A stretch of 64,000 nt of DNA from an uncultured Blautia sp. (GCA_934364795.1 CAKRMK010000008.1:34343-98342), one strand, 5' to 3'; numbered from the stretch's first letter, positions 25,830 through 34,855 are shown. Notes: a model not told the origin generated them from the sequence alone. A program made the numbers and translations.

Positions 25830-27101
25830 ATGTCAAAAGAAGCAATGAAAAAGATCCTGAAAGAGCAGGGCGTGTCCGGTTTTGTCCTTCATTATGGCGC
25901 AAGAGTCCTGACAAAAGCGGAAAAACAGGTTATCGGGCGTTTTACAGCAAGGTTTTGCAGGGTAAAAGAGAACCGCCTTGTATTCAAAAACAGAGAAAAT
26001 TTAGATTTTACAGATAATCCGCGAGCTTTCTTTGATTATTTGATGAAAATAGGTTATAATGAAAAATACCAGATCATCTGGCTGGTTTCCAAGCCGGAAA
26101 AGTTTCATAACCTGAAATACAAAAATGTTAAATTCGTAACAGCGGAAAATAAATATGGCTGGAACAGCTGCAGGGCATATTATTATGCTGCCACGGCGAA
26201 ATATTTTTTCTTTTCCCATAATACGCAGGATCTTCTGGATTATGGATGTAAGGGAAGGACGATTATCAATTTGTGGCATGGCTGCGGCTATAAAGGGGCA
26301 GAGCAGGGCGTCAGAGCGAACACCAATAAGAGTGCACCTACCGGTTTTGATTACGGGCTGGTACCGGGGCCTTTGTTTGTGGAGACGAAATCTGTGGCAT
26401 GGAATTGCCCAAGAGAAAAGATCCTGCCAATTGGCTATCCAAGATATGACTGGATGCTTGCCCCATCTATGGACAAGTCTGCTGCCCTAAAGAAGCTGTT
26501 CCAATGGGAAAATCCATCTGGAAAGGCGGTTATATGGCTGCCTACATTCCGGCAGAGCAATCTGAAAGGCTGCCGTGAGGGTGAGATCCGGATGCCTTAT
26601 CAGCTTCCTGCCATACAGGGCATGGAGGAAATGAAGAAGCTGGATGCCTATCTTAGGGGGCAGAATGTGCTGCTTATTATCAAGAAGCATCCTCTTCAGA
26701 CAAAGTGGTCCCAGGATGGGCAGTTTTCCAATATCCGCTATGTGACAGAAGAAATGCTGGAAAAGGCAGATCTGCAGCTGGCAGAGCTGATGGGAGTATG
26801 TGACGGGCTGATTTCTGATTACTCCTCTGCAGCAGTAGATTTTATGCTTCTTGACAGACCCATAGGATATGTACTTACGGATTTTAAGGAATATGAGGAA
26901 AAAAGAGGCTTTGTATTTAAAGATCCTCTTGCTTATATGCCAGGAGAAAAAATATATGATTATCAGGGGCTGGAAGCTTTTCTTGGACATGTTGCCCAGA
27001 AAGAGGATCAATACAAAAAAGAAAGAGAAGCCCTGATGCCAGTAATGCATAATCCGGCAGAAAATTATTGTGAACGGCTTGCCGGCTGGCTGAAGTTATA
27101 A
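25830..27101 (+). CDS. CDP-glycerol glycerophosphotransferase (TagF/TagB type), copy 1
   Basis: A 423-residue membrane-associated GT-B enzyme that adds glycerol phosphate from CDP-glycerol. The catalytic motifs are intact: INLWHGCGYKG (first essential His), IIKKHPLQ (second His) and GLISDYSSAAVDFMLLDRP. The N-terminal DFTDNPRAFFDYLMKIGY block is shared with the paralogue at 27548. Whether it is a primase (TagB-like) or polymerase (TagF-like) cannot be decided from sequence alone. It lies three bases after the Stealth gene and before tagD. Confidence 0.9.
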   Translation: MSKEAMKKILKEQGVSGFVLHYGARVLTKAEKQVIGRFTARFCRVKENRLVFKNRENLDFTDNPRAFFDYLMKIGYNEKYQIIWLVSKPEKFHNLKYKNVKFVTAENKYGWNSCRAYYYAATAKYFFFSHNTQDLLDYGCKGRTIINLWHGCGYKGAEQGVRANTNKSAPTGFDYGLVPGPLFVETKSVAWNCPREKILPIGYPRYDWMLAPSMDKSAALKKLFQWENPSGKAVIWLPTFRQSNLKGCREGEIRMPYQLPAIQGMEEMKKLDAYLRGQNVLLIIKKHPLQTKWSQDGQFSNIRYVTEEMLEKADLQLAELMGVCDGLISDYSSAAVDFMLLDRPIGYVLTDFKEYEEKRGFVFKDPLAYMPGEKIYDYQGLEAFLGHVAQKEDQYKKEREALMPVMHNPAENYCERLAGWLKL

Positions 27102-27116
27102 AAGGGAGAGAGACAA

Positions 27117-27533
27117 ATGGGAAAAGTAATTGGTTACACACAGGGAACTTATGATATGTTCCATATCGGACATCTGAATCTGATCAAAAATGCCAAGAGA
27201 CGATGCGATTATCTCATCGTGGGAGTAAACACAGATGAGCTTGTACAGAGCTACAAGAACAAAAAACCGATCGTGCCGCTTGCAGAGCGTGCGGAGATTG
27301 TCCGTGCCATCAAATATGTAGACGAGGTGATTGTCACAGATACTCTGGACAAAAAGGAAGTCTGGGACAGGATCCGTTTTGATGAGATCTATATCGGAGA
27401 TGACTGGAAGGGAAATGCCCGCTGGGAGCAGACTGGCAGGGAATTAGCAGAACTTGGCGCGAAGCTGGTATTTCTTCCGTATACCAAAGAGACATCTTCA
27501 ACAATGCTGCGGGAAAAACTGAAAGAGTACTAA
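27117..27533 (+). CDS. tagD: Glycerol-3-phosphate cytidylyltransferase
   Basis: A 138-residue cytoplasmic nucleotidyltransferase that makes CDP-glycerol, the donor for the glycerophosphotransferases around it. The HxGH site is FHIGHLNLIKNAKRRCD; LAERAEIVRAIKYVDEV, DEIYIGDDW and the C-terminal TSSTMLREKL motif (RTEGISTT-equivalent) follow. The N-terminus reads VIGYTQGTYDMFH rather than the usual VITYGTFDLFH, a small insertion. Having this gene inside the cluster is the best evidence that CDP-glycerol is the donor used. Confidence 0.92.
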   Translation: MGKVIGYTQGTYDMFHIGHLNLIKNAKRRCDYLIVGVNTDELVQSYKNKKPIVPLAERAEIVRAIKYVDEVIVTDTLDKKEVWDRIRFDEIYIGDDWKGNARWEQTGRELAELGAKLVFLPYTKETSSTMLREKLKEY

Positions 27534-27547
27534 GAAAGGTTTAGAGA

Positions 27548-28891
27548 ATGGGAAAGTTCGTAAAGAAGTGTAAAAAATTTTCAAAAAAAGTAATAAAAAA
27601 GAAAAACGTTAAGCTGTATAAAAAAATCAGAAAAAATTACAGGAATTTAAGAGAAGTATACCGCATCGGCCAGAATGAGGGAAAAGAAGAAATGCTTTAT
27701 ACCATCAAGGCAGATCTTACTTATGCCTTATATGACAAGAGAAAGATCAAACGTCTGAAAAAGTTCCCGCCGAAAATGGTGGAGAACCGGATTCTGTTTG
27801 AGACAAACGATGACTTTACAGATAACGGCCGTGCAATTTTTGATTATATGATCGAGAATGGCTTTAACAAGAAATATGAGCTTGTATGGCTGGTACATGA
27901 TCCTTCCAAGTACAAGAAATACGAGCAGGAAAATGTAAAATTCATTCAGAACTTTAAGAAGCACAGTACCATCCGCCGTGCAGAGGCTTACCGTTATGCA
28001 CTTACTTCCAAATTTATTTTCTATACCCAGGCATTTAACTGGATCGGAATGTCAAGAAAAGGACAGACTTTTGTAGATCTGTGGCATGGATGCGGATATA
28101 AGGCAAATAAAAACGGTCGTAAAGTGTTCTTTGATTATTGCCTGATTCCGGGAGACGCATTCATCAAAACCAAGATGGAATTCTTTGGATGCAGCTCGAA
28201 AAAGCTGCTTACATTTGGCTATCCAAGATATGATATGATGTTAAAAGGCAGTGATGCTGCAAGAGCATACAAAGAAGAGCTTCTGAAAGCATCAAACAGC
28301 GACAAGCTGATCCTGTGGATGCCTACTTACCGTCATGCAAGCAGTGTAAGACTGAATGAAGAAACCCTGAATAATGAATTTAATATTCCGATTCTGGATG
28401 ATAAAGAACGTCTTCTTGCATTTAATAACTTCTGCCGTGACAACCATATCCTGGTAGTGATCAAGAAGCATTATCTGCAGATTCCTTATGATTTCGGCGA
28501 AAATGTGCTGACCAATATTGTATATGTTGAGAATAAGGATCTGGAAGCGCGTGATCTTCAGCTTTACGAATTTATCAATTGCTCTGATGCACTGGTTTCT
28601 GATTATTCTTCTGTTGCCATTGATTATCTGCTTATGGATCGTCCGCTTGGATTTACCCTGGATGATTATGAGGCCTATACAGAGTCAAGAGGCTGGGTAT
28701 TTGATGACCCGCTGGAATATATGCCAGGCGAGCATATTTACAATTTAGAGCAGTTTGAGCAGTTCGTACTTGATGTCAAAGAAGGAAAGGACGATTACAA
28801 AGAACAGCGGGCAGCAGTTCGCGCAAAGACACACAATGTGTGCGACAACTACTGCAAACGAGTTCTTGATTACTTTGATATTACTCCCTGA
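27548..28891 (+). CDS. CDP-glycerol glycerophosphotransferase (TagF/TagB type), copy 2
   Basis: A 447-residue enzyme paralogous to the one at 25830. A very basic N-terminal stretch (~35 residues with many Lys) precedes the DFTDNGRAIFDYMIENGF block; it could bind the membrane surface. The catalytic motifs are VDLWHGCGYKANKNG, VIKKHYLQ and ALVSDYSSVAIDYLLMDRP. The two paralogues may do successive steps (priming and extension), as TagB and TagF do; this is inference. RBS GAAAGG lies before the ATG. Confidence 0.9.
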   Translation: MGKFVKKCKKFSKKVIKKKNVKLYKKIRKNYRNLREVYRIGQNEGKEEMLYTIKADLTYALYDKRKIKRLKKFPPKMVENRILFETNDDFTDNGRAIFDYMIENGFNKKYELVWLVHDPSKYKKYEQENVKFIQNFKKHSTIRRAEAYRYALTSKFIFYTQAFNWIGMSRKGQTFVDLWHGCGYKANKNGRKVFFDYCLIPGDAFIKTKMEFFGCSSKKLLTFGYPRYDMMLKGSDAARAYKEELLKASNSDKLILWMPTYRHASSVRLNEETLNNEFNIPILDDKERLLAFNNFCRDNHILVVIKKHYLQIPYDFGENVLTNIVYVENKDLEARDLQLYEFINCSDALVSDYSSVAIDYLLMDRPLGFTLDDYEAYTESRGWVFDDPLEYMPGEHIYNLEQFEQFVLDVKEGKDDYKEQRAAVRAKTHNVCDNYCKRVLDYFDITP

Positions 28892-28940
28892 TGGGAAGAA
28901 AGCTGGATAAGGAGGAAACCCCAAAGGGGGAGTATAGAAT

Positions 28941-30164
28941 ATGAAAATATGTATCTGGGTAACAAAAATTTTTAGTCTTGGCGGAACGAAGCGAGTAGTA
29001 ACCCTGCTGGCAAATGAGCTGGTGAAAGAGCATGACGTAACCATCATGACATACGAGGACCGCTTTAAAGAAGACCGCAATATGTACCATTTAAGTGAAG
29101 ATATCAAGGTAGATTTTATTGATAATACCTTATTTGTAAACAAACATCACACACCTGCATTTGGTTTCCGCTATGCAGTCCGTGAGCTGAACAAGAAATA
29201 TGGTATCTTCAATAAAAAATGCTTTAACCATCTTCTTGCAGATGCCATTTTCCCTAAGAAAACACAGGATAAATGGGTGGAATATCTTAATGAGCAGAAT
29301 TACGATGTGATCATTACCACAGCCTCTTTAAGTTTAAGACTGGGTATGCTTGCACCGAGACTAAATGCAGCTACCATCGGCTGGCAGCACAACTGCTATG
29401 ACGGATATCTTCATGTACCGAATGTTGTATTCTGGAAACAGGAATGCCTGCTTCAGGAATACCTGCCGAAATTAAGCCGTTATATTGTTTTAAGTGATTA
29501 TGACAAACGCGATTATAAAGAGAAGCTTGATATTGATACAGAGGTAAAAATCAACCCAAGAAGTTTTGTCAGCGAGCAGAAATGTGATCCTTCACAGAAG
29601 AAATTCTTCATGGCCACCCGTTTTGTATATGCAAAGGGCCTGGACCTTATGATGGAATCCTTTGAGGAGTTCTGCAAACAGGATTCCGAGTGGCAGCTTG
29701 ACATTATCGGAAGCGGTGATCTTATGAAGGAAATCATGGCAGATGCCAAGAAACGTAACCTTCTGGACCGTGTAAACTTTGTGGGCTATACCAATGAGCC
29801 GGAGAAATATTATCTGAATTCTTCCGTATTCCTTCTTCCGTCCAGATGGGAGGGATGGCCTATGGTTATCATGGAAGCATTTGAGTTCGGACTTCCGGTT
29901 ATTGCATTCCATACAGGTGCAATGGATCTGATCATTGATGATGGCAAGACCGGATTCCTTCCGGAGGCATTTGATACTCACAAGTTCACAGAAGCTATGT
30001 TAAAGCTTGCCCATGATGAGGACCTTCGCAGACAGATGTCTGCCAATGCCATTGTGAAATCTGCAGACTTTAATATTGATAAGGCTGTGGATGCATGGAA
30101 CGATCTCTTTAAGCGCGTAACCGCCAAAAAAAAGGGGGAGGCAAATGAAAATCAGCGTAACTAA
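28941..30164 (+). CDS. Family 4 glycosyltransferase
   Basis: A 407-residue GT-B enzyme. It starts KICIWVTKIFSLGGTKRVVTLLANEL, a donor-independent GGT/R acceptor-side motif, and carries FFMATRFVYAKGLDLM, FVGYTNEPEKYY and FLLPSRWEGWPMVIMEAFEFGLPV with the conserved E-x7-E pair. It resembles enzymes that transfer Glc, Gal or GlcNAc onto polymer backbones. The gene is preceded by GGGGGAG and overlaps the next gene by 20 bases. Confidence 0.88.
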   Translation: MKICIWVTKIFSLGGTKRVVTLLANELVKEHDVTIMTYEDRFKEDRNMYHLSEDIKVDFIDNTLFVNKHHTPAFGFRYAVRELNKKYGIFNKKCFNHLLADAIFPKKTQDKWVEYLNEQNYDVIITTASLSLRLGMLAPRLNAATIGWQHNCYDGYLHVPNVVFWKQECLLQEYLPKLSRYIVLSDYDKRDYKEKLDIDTEVKINPRSFVSEQKCDPSQKKFFMATRFVYAKGLDLMMESFEEFCKQDSEWQLDIIGSGDLMKEIMADAKKRNLLDRVNFVGYTNEPEKYYLNSSVFLLPSRWEGWPMVIMEAFEFGLPVIAFHTGAMDLIIDDGKTGFLPEAFDTHKFTEAMLKLAHDEDLRRQMSANAIVKSADFNIDKAVDAWNDLFKRVTAKKKGEANENQRN

Positions 30165-32694
30165 TCTGAAGAATATCTTTAAAAAGGTAATTGGATCAGA
30201 GAATGAGTCAGTTTCTTCAGAAGAACCGAAGTCAGAACAGGTACAGCAGATAGAAAAAGTCCAGCAGAAGGCAGAAAAGGTGCAGGAAAATCAGGCACAG
30301 CCCGTAAAAGTCATAAAAGACAGCCAGCCTGAAAAACAGCTCGAAATGGGCTGCGCGGATGCAAAAGCAAAAGAGGTACAGACTACTGCCAAAGCACAGG
30401 AGCCTGTGAAGAAAGTCCAGCAGCCAGAAGCTGAAGAAGCAGATGCAAAGAGCCTGGAACGCCAGCGTAAAGAGCAGGAAAAACAGGCCAGAAAAGAAAA
30501 AGAAGACCGCTATCTGAACCGTGTGAAAAAACAGGTAAAGGCAGAAGCCAGCCTGAATCTGAACGAGGAATTAAGAGAGAAATACGCAGATTTTTTAAAA
30601 ACCAGACCTATTCAGGAAAAATGTATATTATATGAGGCTTTTGGGGGCAGAGGCATGACCTGCAGCCCTCATGCCATTTTTAAATATCTTTTGGCCCAGC
30701 CGGAGTTTCATGACTATCTCCATGTCTGGGTCATCGATGATTTTCAGGATAATAAGGTCTGGATGGAACAGTATGCGTCCAATGAAAATGTGAAATTCGT
30801 AAAATACCAGTCTCTGGAATACAGAGAATATCTTGCAACTGCAAAGTATCTGATTAACAATGTAAGTTTCCCTGGCTATTTTACCAAAAGAGAGGGGCAG
30901 GTTTTTATAGATACCTGGCATGGAATCCCTCTTAAAACAATTGGATTCGACATTCCTTCCGGTAAGGTAAGTGCCGGAAATACAGTAAAAAATCTGCTGG
31001 CAGCAGACTATCTGATTTCTCCCAATGCATTTATGACCAGCATTTACAAAAATGCATTTAAGCTGGAAAATATTTATCCGGGAACAATCCTTGAAATCGG
31101 ACAGCCGCGTAATGATGGATATTTTCATACAAAGCGTCAGGACATTCTTGACAAACTGAAAATGGCAGGCGTGCATGTGGAAGACGGAAAGAAGATCATT
31201 CTTTATGCGCCTACCTGGAAGGGAAGCAAATATTCAAGTCCGGATACCAGTCTGGATTCTTACCAGAAGATCATTCAGACTGTGGAAGCTCATGTAGATA
31301 CATCGAAGTATCAGGTTCTGGTGAAGCCCCATCAGATTGTTTATTATCACATAAAGGATACTCTTGGTGTAACAGGACAGTATATTCCTGCCACTGTAGA
31401 TACCAATGAGCTTCTTTCTGTAACGGATATTTTAATATCTGACTATTCCAGTATCTATTTTGATTTTCTTGTATCCGGGAAACCAGTATTATTCTTTATT
31501 CCGGATCTGTCAGAATATGTGAATTACAGAGGCCTGTATTTTGGAGTTGACAAGCTGCCAGGGCCGATTGCAGAGAATTATGAGCAGCTGGGAATGCTTG
31601 TGGAAGATGCAGAAAAAGCTATGAAGCCTTATAAAGCACATTATAAAGAAGAGGCGCTCTGGGCGTGCCCAAGAGATGACGGAGAGGTATGCCGCCGTCT
31701 TGTAGAAGCGGTCTTTGAGGGAAAATCTTCAGAGTATGCCGTAAAGTGTGAATATACTAAGAAAAAGATTCTTCTTTATGCAGGTGACTTATCTGAAAAT
31801 GAAGTGACCAGATCTTTTCTTTGTCTTACAAAGTATCTGGATTATGAGAAGTATGATTTTACCCTGCTTGTGGACGGGGATGGTGATGAGAAAGCTTCAG
31901 AGCGGATCAGCAGCCTGCCAGATGGAATCCGTGTGCTTTACCGGGGACAGCCGTTTAATGGAACACCAGGAGAAATTGCCCGTCATCGTGCCCTTATGTC
32001 TGAAAAAGTAAAAAGAGTTGTCCATGATTTTTACATCCGTGAGGGAAAAAGACTGTTTGGCGGGGCAGGCTTTGACTGTGCAATTGATTTTACCGGTGAA
32101 AATAATCTGTTTTCCATGGTGATTTCTCATATGGAAAATACCGCTTTTCATGTATATACAGAGCATTTTGCAGAGAAAGAGCGTATTGAGAAGGAACTGG
32201 CACAGCAGTCTGTGATTACTGTGGATGGCAGGACACTTTATATATCAGACTGTGACTATAAAAATCCTACGGTGCTTAATGTAGATACCATTATGGCTCC
32301 TGATACGAAAAAGGTTAATTATATCTGCATGGATCAGAAAAAAGCAGAGAATGTGATCCGGAATTTTGTTCAGATGCAGGACGAAAATGCATGTCTTTAC
32401 ATTACCGGAAAAGGAAGAAGTTCCAAAAAGCTTGGAAATCTGATTACAGAGCTTGGAGCAGAGGATAAAGTGGTTCTGACCGGATGGCTGGAACATCCGT
32501 TTTCCTTTATGAAGCTGTGTAAGTACTATATTTGTCCGGAAGGCAATGAGAAATGTATGGATACTTTGGCAGCCAAAACAATGAAGATGAAGCTTCTGGC
32601 AGAAGACTGCAAAACAGAAATTTCCTATACTTTTGACCCGGATATCTGGAACCAGAATCATTACAGAAAATTATCCGCGCTGACCATGGATTGA
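30145..32694 (+). CDS. Large CDP-glycerol glycerophosphotransferase with extra C-terminal domain
   Basis: An 849-residue protein in three parts. Residues ~20-135 are low-complexity, rich in Lys, Glu and Gln, and likely coiled-coil. Residues ~150-530 are a complete glycerophosphotransferase domain: YFTKREGQVFIDTWHGIPLK, VKPHQIVYYH, ILISDYSSIYFDFL. Residues ~545-849 are a second GT-B-like domain (KKILLYAGDLSENE, GAGFDCAIDFTG, LYITGKGRSSKK, GAEDKVVLTGWL) that is not recognisable as a specific family. A GGGGGAGG site lies inside the end of the previous gene. It is most like TagF-type polymerases with a C-terminal extension. Confidence 0.87.
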   Translation: MKISVTNLKNIFKKVIGSENESVSSEEPKSEQVQQIEKVQQKAEKVQENQAQPVKVIKDSQPEKQLEMGCADAKAKEVQTTAKAQEPVKKVQQPEAEEADAKSLERQRKEQEKQARKEKEDRYLNRVKKQVKAEASLNLNEELREKYADFLKTRPIQEKCILYEAFGGRGMTCSPHAIFKYLLAQPEFHDYLHVWVIDDFQDNKVWMEQYASNENVKFVKYQSLEYREYLATAKYLINNVSFPGYFTKREGQVFIDTWHGIPLKTIGFDIPSGKVSAGNTVKNLLAADYLISPNAFMTSIYKNAFKLENIYPGTILEIGQPRNDGYFHTKRQDILDKLKMAGVHVEDGKKIILYAPTWKGSKYSSPDTSLDSYQKIIQTVEAHVDTSKYQVLVKPHQIVYYHIKDTLGVTGQYIPATVDTNELLSVTDILISDYSSIYFDFLVSGKPVLFFIPDLSEYVNYRGLYFGVDKLPGPIAENYEQLGMLVEDAEKAMKPYKAHYKEEALWACPRDDGEVCRRLVEAVFEGKSSEYAVKCEYTKKKILLYAGDLSENEVTRSFLCLTKYLDYEKYDFTLLVDGDGDEKASERISSLPDGIRVLYRGQPFNGTPGEIARHRALMSEKVKRVVHDFYIREGKRLFGGAGFDCAIDFTGENNLFSMVISHMENTAFHVYTEHFAEKERIEKELAQQSVITVDGRTLYISDCDYKNPTVLNVDTIMAPDTKKVNYICMDQKKAENVIRNFVQMQDENACLYITGKGRSSKKLGNLITELGAEDKVVLTGWLEHPFSFMKLCKYYICPEGNEKCMDTLAAKTMKMKLLAEDCKTEISYTFDPDIWNQNHYRKLSALTMD

Positions 32695-32705
32695 GAGGTG
32701 TTCAG

Positions 32706-34424
32706 ATGAGTGAAATAGAAAAGCTTCTGGAAACAAAAATAGAAGACTACGAAAGTGCCAGACGCCAGGCTCTGAAGTTTATTGATGAAAATAAAGAAGA
32801 ACTTGCGGCAAAGTATGATTATGCTGCTTTTCTGGAACAGCCGCTGAAAGAGAAACAGATTTTTTTTCTGTGGAAAAACAGTACTGGCGGTGGTGAACTG
32901 ATCCAGGCCGTGAAAAAGCAGATCATGGATCTGACAGGTACCGAATATACCTGTGTCAGCTGTGAAACTGGCTGTGAGGATATCAGTGAGGAAAATACCG
33001 AGGAAGCCAGTTCCGAAAATAGTGTACAGATCCACAGGGAAAATGGTTTTGTACAGGAAGATTCTCTGGAATACTGGGAAGCTCTGGCAGGTTCTTCTGT
33101 GATCATCAGCAGCGTTCCCCTGCCTGTTGGATATGTAAAGAGAGAAGGGCAGATATATTTCAACAGTATGTCTGAAATATATGCAAGGGAACCGGAGAAA
33201 GACAGCGATTTTGCGTCAAACAGAGCGAGAGATTTTCTGAAAACAGACTACTGCTTTGCACCATCCTGGCCGGAAGCAAGAAGAATCTGGCTTGAGCATA
33301 CGGGAATCGGCAGGGTTTACGATGGAAAGATCCTTGTGATTTCCCGGGAAATTCCTGAGACAATTGCTGCATTTGTTCTGAAAAAAGAAACAAAAGAGAC
33401 ATTAAAGATTTTTTCTACCCGAGACAAAGACAGAAAGAAAGTTCTCATAATGGGTTCCTGGAAAATGAGCCGTGGAAACCGTATGCTTCTGAAACGTATG
33501 ATCGAAAATGCAGATCAGGAGAATCTGGATGTGGCTGTTTGCAGCAACTGGCTTGGAGAAACGGAAGAACGGAATGAATTTTTGCAATTGCAGGAAAAAA
33601 TCCCTCTTTTTATGGGAAGAGGCCGTATTCCTTTGACAGAGGAAGAACTGCTTAATTACCGTATTATGGAGAAGAATCCGGATGTTTATCTGGAAGATTC
33701 CCAGTTACGGGATTATATGAACCACCTTGCCAGAAGAGAGTGGAGAAGACTGCTTGGTGAATGTCACTGGGATGTGATTCTGCTTCTTGGAAATGCCAGA
33801 TATCTGCAGTTTTACCTTGCCATCAGTGCATCTGCCGGCGAAAAATATCTTACAGATCTGGAATTTCTTCCTTACCTGCAGGAAAGACATCCGGCGAAGT
33901 GGCGCAAGGCTCTTGCTGCATTTGAGAGAATATATGTGCCTGCAAGCTGTGAACAGACTGGAAAATATGGCGAAGAAAACCGTGAGCGCATAATAGGTAT
34001 GCCTGTATTTGCTGATGAGCCAGAGGATGGCAGAAAGGAAAAGAATCTGATTTCCTATAACGGAATTTCCTATCTTGTGTGCGACCAGTGGAAGAATGAC
34101 AATGGACATACACTTATGAAGCTTGTACAGATGCCGGAAGAAGGAAGTATTCTGGTAAATACTGCAGTTTTGCCCTCCAGGGAGAAAAGGGAGCAGCTGG
34201 AAAAACTGGCAGCCACCTGTAAATTATATCTGGTTGGAACAGAAAGTGGTGCCTATCAAAGCTTTTTACCAGATGCAACGGTTCTTGATGAGTTCGTAAA
34301 AAAAGAACTTTATGCATATCCGGCAGCCAGAGATTTTTTCCGTGCTTTTAAGGGCTACGTGGGAAATGAAATGGCAGAATATGATGTGTTAAACGATATT
34401 TGCAGGAAGTATTGTTTAGAATAA
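32706..34424 (+). CDS. Degenerate paralogue of the large glycerophosphotransferase
   Basis: A 572-residue protein of unknown activity that aligns in pieces with its upstream neighbour. Its GYVKREGQIYFNSMSEIYA corresponds to YFTKREGQVFIDTWHGIPL there, but the catalytic WHG has become MSE. The segment that would contain the HP and SDYSS motifs is missing: it passes from KILVISREI directly to the C-terminal domain (KKVLIMGSWKMSRGN, WDVILLLGNARY). So it keeps the shell but not the active site, and may be a scaffold or regulator. Start chosen at ATG 32706 (GAGAGG upstream). Confidence 0.7.
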   Translation: MSEIEKLLETKIEDYESARRQALKFIDENKEELAAKYDYAAFLEQPLKEKQIFFLWKNSTGGGELIQAVKKQIMDLTGTEYTCVSCETGCEDISEENTEEASSENSVQIHRENGFVQEDSLEYWEALAGSSVIISSVPLPVGYVKREGQIYFNSMSEIYAREPEKDSDFASNRARDFLKTDYCFAPSWPEARRIWLEHTGIGRVYDGKILVISREIPETIAAFVLKKETKETLKIFSTRDKDRKKVLIMGSWKMSRGNRMLLKRMIENADQENLDVAVCSNWLGETEERNEFLQLQEKIPLFMGRGRIPLTEEELLNYRIMEKNPDVYLEDSQLRDYMNHLARREWRRLLGECHWDVILLLGNARYLQFYLAISASAGEKYLTDLEFLPYLQERHPAKWRKALAAFERIYVPASCEQTGKYGEENRERIIGMPVFADEPEDGRKEKNLISYNGISYLVCDQWKNDNGHTLMKLVQMPEEGSILVNTAVLPSREKREQLEKLAATCKLYLVGTESGAYQSFLPDATVLDEFVKKELYAYPAARDFFRAFKGYVGNEMAEYDVLNDICRKYCLE

Positions 34425-34450
34425 GCAGGAAGTATTATTTAGAATAAGCC

Positions 34451-34479
34451 TTGACAGAACTATTGTTCTGTATTATAGT
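34451..34479 (+). promoter_or_regulatory. Promoter with LexA-like box
   Basis: TTGACA (34451-34456), 17-base spacer, TATAGT (34474-34479). CAGAACTATTGTTCTG (34455-34470) fills the spacer: a perfect palindrome whose core GAAC-N4-GTTC is the Firmicutes SOS-box form. Repressor binding there would block the promoter. Confidence 0.65.
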
Positions 34480-34523
34480 ATTCATTACACATGTGATGAA
34501 AAGAAAGGAAAGGAGGCAGTAAT

Positions 34524-34622
34524 ATGATTATCACAGGAATAAAACAGAGTATAGAATATCTATATGAGAAACTGGGATTAAGGAATATCCAACTGCCTGC
34601 TTTTTATGGTACTGTGCATTAA
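34524..34622 (+). CDS. Small protein (32 aa), possibly SOS-regulated
   Basis: A short ORF too small for usual callers. The supports are a consensus promoter 45 bases upstream, AAAGGAGG seven bases before the ATG, and a terminator about 95 bases downstream, with nothing else in between. The peptide begins MIITGIKQSIEYLYEKLG and ends FYGTVH; it is slightly amphipathic with no clear membrane helix, signal or known domain. I do not recognise it. It could be a small stress protein, or a leader peptide for the RNA. A 9-bp hairpin (ATAATGGC...GCCATTAT, 34637-34660) follows the stop codon. Confidence 0.5.
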   Translation: MIITGIKQSIEYLYEKLGLRNIQLPAFYGTVH

Positions 34623-34715
34623 TGGAGAGCAGATGATATAATGGCGTAAGCCAGCCATTATAAGCATGCATCAGCTTGTCCATGAAGAATGTGATAGTGT
34701 CTTTTGCAAATAGAG

Positions 34716-34753
34716 GACATCCCTTGATTAAATCCAGGGGGTGTCTTTTTTTT
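34716..34753 (+). terminator. Terminator of the small transcription unit
   Basis: GACATCCC pairs with GGGGTGTC (one G-T pair), followed by eight T. Together with the promoter at 34451 it defines a transcript of roughly 270 bases. Confidence 0.85.
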
Positions 34754-34758
34754 GTACT

Positions 34759-34832
34759 AAGGCGTGTTTGAAAAACCATTCCCACAAATTGTGACGCACA
34801 TCTTGCAGAAAGCCTTTTTCAAACATGCTCTA
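34759..34832. repeat. Intergenic repeat, complete copy
   Basis: This is the best-preserved copy of the window's repeat family. The ends GCGTGTTTGAAAAA and TTTTTCAAACATGC are inverted, and the core is CATTCCCACAAATTGTGACG then CACATCTTGCAGAAAGCC. The core contains the palindrome CACAAATTGTG. It encodes nothing. About 74 bases; it lies between a terminator and the following hairpin. Confidence 0.75.
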
Positions 34833-34855
34833 GGAAATTCCGTTGGAATCTCCTA
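34831..34855. repeat. Second repeat type: TAGGAAATTCC hairpin
   Basis: TAGGAAATTCC pairs with GGAATCTCCTA across a 3-base loop and is followed by TATATAAAAAGCCCTAC. The same hairpin plus AAAACCCTAC tail occurs at 54877-54917. It directly abuts the previous repeat. Confidence 0.65.

Noticed and set aside
30199..30530. Low-complexity Lys/Glu/Gln region as a sign of a broken or fused gene
   Set aside because: The frame is continuous, begins with a strong ribosome site and leads smoothly into the catalytic domain; such basic/acidic N-terminal regions are common in membrane-associated TagF-type enzymes.
34531..34785. An 84-codon minus-strand frame over the small LexA-box unit
   Set aside because: No ribosome site, and it runs through the terminator and into the repeat; the plus-strand unit has full expression signals.
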